Part shown: piece by piece, positions 7,115-8,906 of the stretch
How positions within the stretch are numbered: the first letter of the stretch is position 1
Layout of the letters: every line of letters starts with the position of its first letter
Assembly: GCA_024654105.1 (NCBI GenBank)
Contig: JANLID010000380.1
Span: 1-8,906 of the forward strand
DNA length: 8,906 nucleotides
Origin: Gallionella sp.
Lineage (GTDB): Bacteria > Pseudomonadota > Gammaproteobacteria > Burkholderiales > Gallionellaceae
Reading direction: 5' to 3'
Position numbers and translations under genes: made by a program
Notes under the pieces: generated by a model
What the model was told of the DNA's origin: nothing
The model's database searches: none
What the model saw: the letters and a program-made list of their open reading frames with translations, nothing else

Positions 7115-7699
7115 ATGAGTCAATCGATTTCAATGCGGTTGCCTGTAGCGGCGCTGGCGTTGCTGCCGTCTTTTGCATATGCGCATGTCAGCATTGCAGA
7201 GGCTGGCGGCTTTCTGCATGGCCTCATGCACCCGGCCAGCGGTCTGGATCATGTCTGCGCGATGCTGGCGGTCGGGCTGTGGGCGGCGCAGACGGGCGGA
7301 CGTTCCGTGTGGGCAGTGCCGCTCACCTTTGTCAGCGTGATGGCGTTGGGCAGCGTATTGCCGATACTGGGTATCGGTCTGCCATTTGTCGAGCAGGGCA
7401 TTGCGTTGTCTGTGTTGCTGCTGGGCGTATTGATCGCCGCAACGGTGCGTCTGCCGCTCTGGCTCGGCAGCGCCATGGTTGGACTGTTCGCGTTATGGCA
7501 CGGCCACGCGCACGGCGCCGAGATGCTGGAACTGGCTTCAGGCGCCGAATATGCGTTCGGATTCGTGCTGATGACGGCGTTGCTGCACGTCATCGGCATT
7601 GCGTTTGGCTTGAGGATGCAACGGCTGGCGCGCGAACGTGTCATCCATGCGGTTGGCACAAGTATCGCGCTGTGCGGGATATATTTGTCGGTAGTGTAA
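7115..7699 (+). CDS. HupE/UreJ family metal permease-like protein
   Basis: This 194-residue protein begins with a probable signal peptide (SMRLPVAALALLPSFAYA, cleavage after Ala23), leaving His24 at the mature N-terminus. About six transmembrane segments follow. The family signature HGLMHPASGLDHVCAMLAVG is present, with His35, His39, Asp45 and His46. A second histidine cluster WHGHAHGAE (His129, His131, His133) and His158 in ALLHVIGIAFG are probable metal ligands. HupE and UreJ proteins are secondary transporters proposed to carry nickel (or cobalt) for hydrogenase or urease maturation. Neither enzyme is encoded here, so the metal is uncertain. The ATG has a strong AGGAGG at 7101-7106 with 8 bases of spacing and directly follows the DUF190 gene, indicating co-expression. 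Confidence 0.92.
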   Translation: MSQSISMRLPVAALALLPSFAYAHVSIAEAGGFLHGLMHPASGLDHVCAMLAVGLWAAQTGGRSVWAVPLTFVSVMALGSVLPILGIGLPFVEQGIALSVLLLGVLIAATVRLPLWLGSAMVGLFALWHGHAHGAEMLELASGAEYAFGFVLMTALLHVIGIAFGLRMQRLARERVIHAVGTSIALCGIYLSVV

Positions 7700-7747
7700 C
7701 GACGGGAGGCTGTAATTCCATTTCTCTTTCAAAACAGGAAAATAGGG

Positions 7748-7807
7748 GACACCCATTAGCCGGCCCCTGTCAAGCGAGCAAACGATTCCATGGCGGCGCC
7801 AGCCGCC
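7748..7807 (+). repeat. Direct-repeat module, copy 1
   Basis: The order is GACACCCATTAG (7748-7759), 10 bases, TCAAGCGAGC (7770-7779), 12 bases, then the hairpin GGCGGC-GCCA-GCCGCC (7792-7807). All three elements recur in the same order and orientation at 7889-7951. The flanking AGGGG (7744-7748) and CCCCT (7765-7769) could also pair around the first element. Confidence 0.75.
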
Positions 7808-7813
7808 GGTTTT
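7792..7813 (+). terminator. Possible terminator of the crcB-DUF190-hupE transcript
   Basis: The GC-only stem GGCGGC/GCCGCC with loop GCCA is followed by GG and a short TTTT run (7810-7813), 93 bases after the hupE stop. It could end rightward transcription. The T-run is short and displaced, and the same stem recurs downstream without one, so it may instead be part of the repeat module. Confidence 0.3.
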
Positions 7814-7888
7814 CAATCTCTTCCTACTCCGCTTGCAGTTGCTGATCACGCCCGTTTTTTCATTTATTGGCTGCGACGAATCGCGCCA

Positions 7889-7951
7889 GACACCCATCAG
7901 GATCAAGCGAGCGGCGATGTTACTGCCTTCGCCCTGGCGGCCTTTGCCGCC
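7889..7951 (+). repeat. Direct-repeat module, copy 2
   Basis: The order is GACACCCATCAG (7889-7900), 2 bases, TCAAGCGAGC (7903-7912), 23 bases, then the hairpin GGCGGC-CTTT-GCCGCC (7936-7951). The conserved blocks match copy 1 with one substitution in the first block, while spacers and hairpin loop differ. Only the blocks are shared, which suggests functional constraint or old duplication. Confidence 0.75.
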
Positions 7952-8156
7952 CCAGAAAAACGTTGGTGCCGCACCGTGTCCAATGGGTTAATCACAGACC
8001 CGTGGTTGCCGATATTTTGGCGCCAATCCCTTGCTGGCTCACGTTGCGGGCGATCCGCTTCTACTGCAAATCGGTGACGGCGGCACGGCATCCCATTCAG
8101 ACCAATTGGCTGTCGCTCCAGTCCCCTAATCCGGGCTTGCCGGTCGCCGTCGAAAC

Positions 8157-8906
8157 TCATACGAAGCAACGCTTCACGTCAAACGGTTTTTTCTCCTTCA
8201 GAATGTGGAAGCATGCCCGCGCCAGTTTGTGCGCCAGCGCCTTGATCGCCACCACGTTGTTCGTCTTGGCCTTCTTCCTTTCGTAGAAACGTTTCGCCTC
8301 CGGGCTGTAGCGTAGCGCGAAGTTGGCCGCCTCGACAAACGCCCAGGCAAGATATTTGTTGCCGTTCTTGGTGTTCCCTTCGCCTTTTTTCTTGCCATTG
8401 CTGGTATGCCGACTATCGACACAGCGCGCGTAGGAGGCAAAGTTGCCGGCAGCGGCGAAGCGCTCGATCGGTCCCGTTTCCAGCAGAATCGTGGTCGCCA
8501 GCACTTGGCCGATGCCCGGTGTGCTGGTGAGAAGGCTGTACTCCGCCCGCGCCCTCACACTTTCCTGCAAGCGCTTTTCCAGCAGGTCGATCTGCGCGGA
8601 AAGTGTCGTGATAACCGCCACGTTGGCCTTGATGGCCAGTGCCACATCGGCCGACAGCGGCATCTGATCGACATTCTCGACGGTCAGTTGCTTGACCTGG
8701 TTGCTGCTGAACCGCGCGCCGAGCTGGCGGGCAGTGATGTTCTCGACGGCGAGGATGTGGGCGGTGCGGCTGCGCACCAGTTGCATGCGCTTTCTGGCCA
8801 GATCGCGCACGGTGCGCTGTTCCGGTGGCAGGATGGTGCCGGTTGGCAGGATGCCCAGCCGTAGCAGGTGCGCGAGGTGGCGCGCATCGGTTTCGTCGCC
8901 GCTGTG
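8157..8906 (-). CDS. IS110-family DEDD transposase/recombinase, C-terminal 249 residues (5' end outside window)
   Basis: Read from base 8906 leftwards, the frame is open to TGA at 8159-8157. It begins inside the N-terminal RuvC-like DEDD domain, where DETDARHLAHLLRLG supplies the last two acidic residues of the DEDD set (Asp codons 8897-8895 and 8888-8886). A helical linker (LARKRMQLVRSR onward, with LEKRLQESVRARAEY) leads to the Transposase_20 domain. This has the helix-hairpin-helix-like STPGIGQVLATTILLETGP and then HTSNGKKKG, whose serine (codon 8402-8400) is the likely catalytic nucleophile. NTKNGNKYLAWAFVEAANFALRY and AIKALAHKLARA are typical of the family. IS110 enzymes recombine DNA using a structural guide (bridge) RNA from the element's non-coding end. 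The C-terminus looks intact, with no frameshift in this part. The gene faces hupE tail to tail. Confidence 0.95.
   Translation of the reverse strand, partial: HSGDETDARHLAHLLRLGILPTGTILPPEQRTVRDLARKRMQLVRSRTAHILAVENITARQLGARFSSNQVKQLTVENVDQMPLSADVALAIKANVAVITTLSAQIDLLEKRLQESVRARAEYSLLTSTPGIGQVLATTILLETGPIERFAAAGNFASYARCVDSRHTSNGKKKGEGNTKNGNKYLAWAFVEAANFALRYSPEAKRFYERKKAKTNNVVAIKALAHKLARACFHILKEKKPFDVKRCFV

Larger units (their letters stand above)
7700..8156. other. Gene-free, structured region between hupE and the IS110 transposase
   Basis: I see no credible gene in these 457 bases. Open frames are short, have no ribosome binding site and read like shadow sequence. Structure is dense instead: two hairpins with identical GGCGGC/GCCGCC stems (7792-7807 and 7936-7951); a palindrome TTGGCGCCAA (8017-8026); GGGT/ACCC arms (7985-7988 and 7998-8001) around a 9-base loop; GGTGC/GCACC (7965-7975); CCGG-GCTTG-CCGG (8131-8143) just past the transposase stop; and a 9-of-10 inverted match between 7741-7750 and 8121-8130. 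Two direct-repeat modules occupy its left half. The right part is most likely the 3' non-coding end of the IS110-type element. Where host DNA ends and the element begins cannot be fixed from this sequence alone. Confidence 0.6.
7748..8906 (-). mobile_element. IS110-family insertion sequence, partial; left boundary uncertain
   Basis: The transposase (8157-8906) defines the element, which continues past the right edge of the window. The left boundary is inferred: it could be anywhere between about 7700 and 8150. I place it at the outer copy of the direct-repeat module, because the structured, gene-free DNA up to there fits a 3' non-coding end. IS110 elements usually lack classical terminal inverted repeats and make no obvious target duplication, so the edge cannot be read directly. 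Confidence 0.45.

Noticed and set aside
7748..7951. CRISPR array
   Set aside because: There are only two repeat copies, the repeats are composite with variable internal spacers, and no cas gene is present.
7903..8169. Minus-strand open frame of 88 codons after the transposase
   Set aside because: It overlaps the transposase end in another frame, has no ribosome binding site, and its sequence consists of structured repeats rather than protein-like composition.
8406..8864. Plus-strand open frames opposite the transposase
   Set aside because: They are shadows of a gene with strong IS110 motifs on the other strand.

Overview
The window reads as the chromosome of a betaproteobacterium. The GC content is moderately high, the proton-pumping subunits are ordered nuoL-nuoM-nuoN, and promoter-like 'AAAATGCG' and 'TAGAATGCGG' boxes sit just upstream of genes, as is common in that class. 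A member of the Nitrosomonadales/Gallionellaceae-like lineages is plausible, but this is an impression from gene order and protein style, not a database result.

Layout. Bases 1-3578 (+) carry the distal end of a respiratory complex I operon: the C-terminal part of a NuoL/antiporter-type subunit, a complete NuoM with a GTG start and an unusual hydrophilic C-terminal tail, and a complete NuoN that overlaps nuoM by four bases (ATGA). A clear hairpin plus T-run (3605-3629) closes this operon. Next, on the same strand, come a short NfeD-like membrane/OB-fold protein (3699-4115) and an SPFH/Band-7 (QmcA/paraslipin-like) protein (4183-5088). These two are a well-known partnership in membrane-domain organisation and quality control. 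They are followed by an orphan ATP-grasp-like protein (5125-6369) whose motifs appear in an unusual, possibly circularly permuted, order and which contains a heptameric tandem repeat. Then follow crcB (fluoride channel), a DUF190 PII-like protein and a HupE/UreJ metal-permease-like protein (6400-7699). The first two of these are tightly packed, and strong Shine-Dalgarno sequences sit at the DUF190 and hupE junctions.

Bases 8157-8906 (-) encode the C-terminal 249 residues of an IS110-family DEDD transposase/recombinase that runs off the right edge. The 457-base stretch between hupE and the transposase stop codon (7700-8156) has no credible gene but is rich in structure. A composite module (GACACCCATYAG, then TCAAGCGAGC, then a GGCGGC-N4-GCCGCC hairpin) occurs twice in direct orientation about 140 bases apart. 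This is the most unusual part of the window. It may be the 3' non-coding end of the IS110-type element, possibly including a bridge-RNA-like guide, or the overlapping ends of two related insertions.

Functionally, the left part builds the membrane arm of a proton-pumping NADH dehydrogenase. The centre is a set of small membrane-associated proteins (NfeD/SPFH, fluoride export, metal uptake). The right part is mobile DNA that ends the conserved block.
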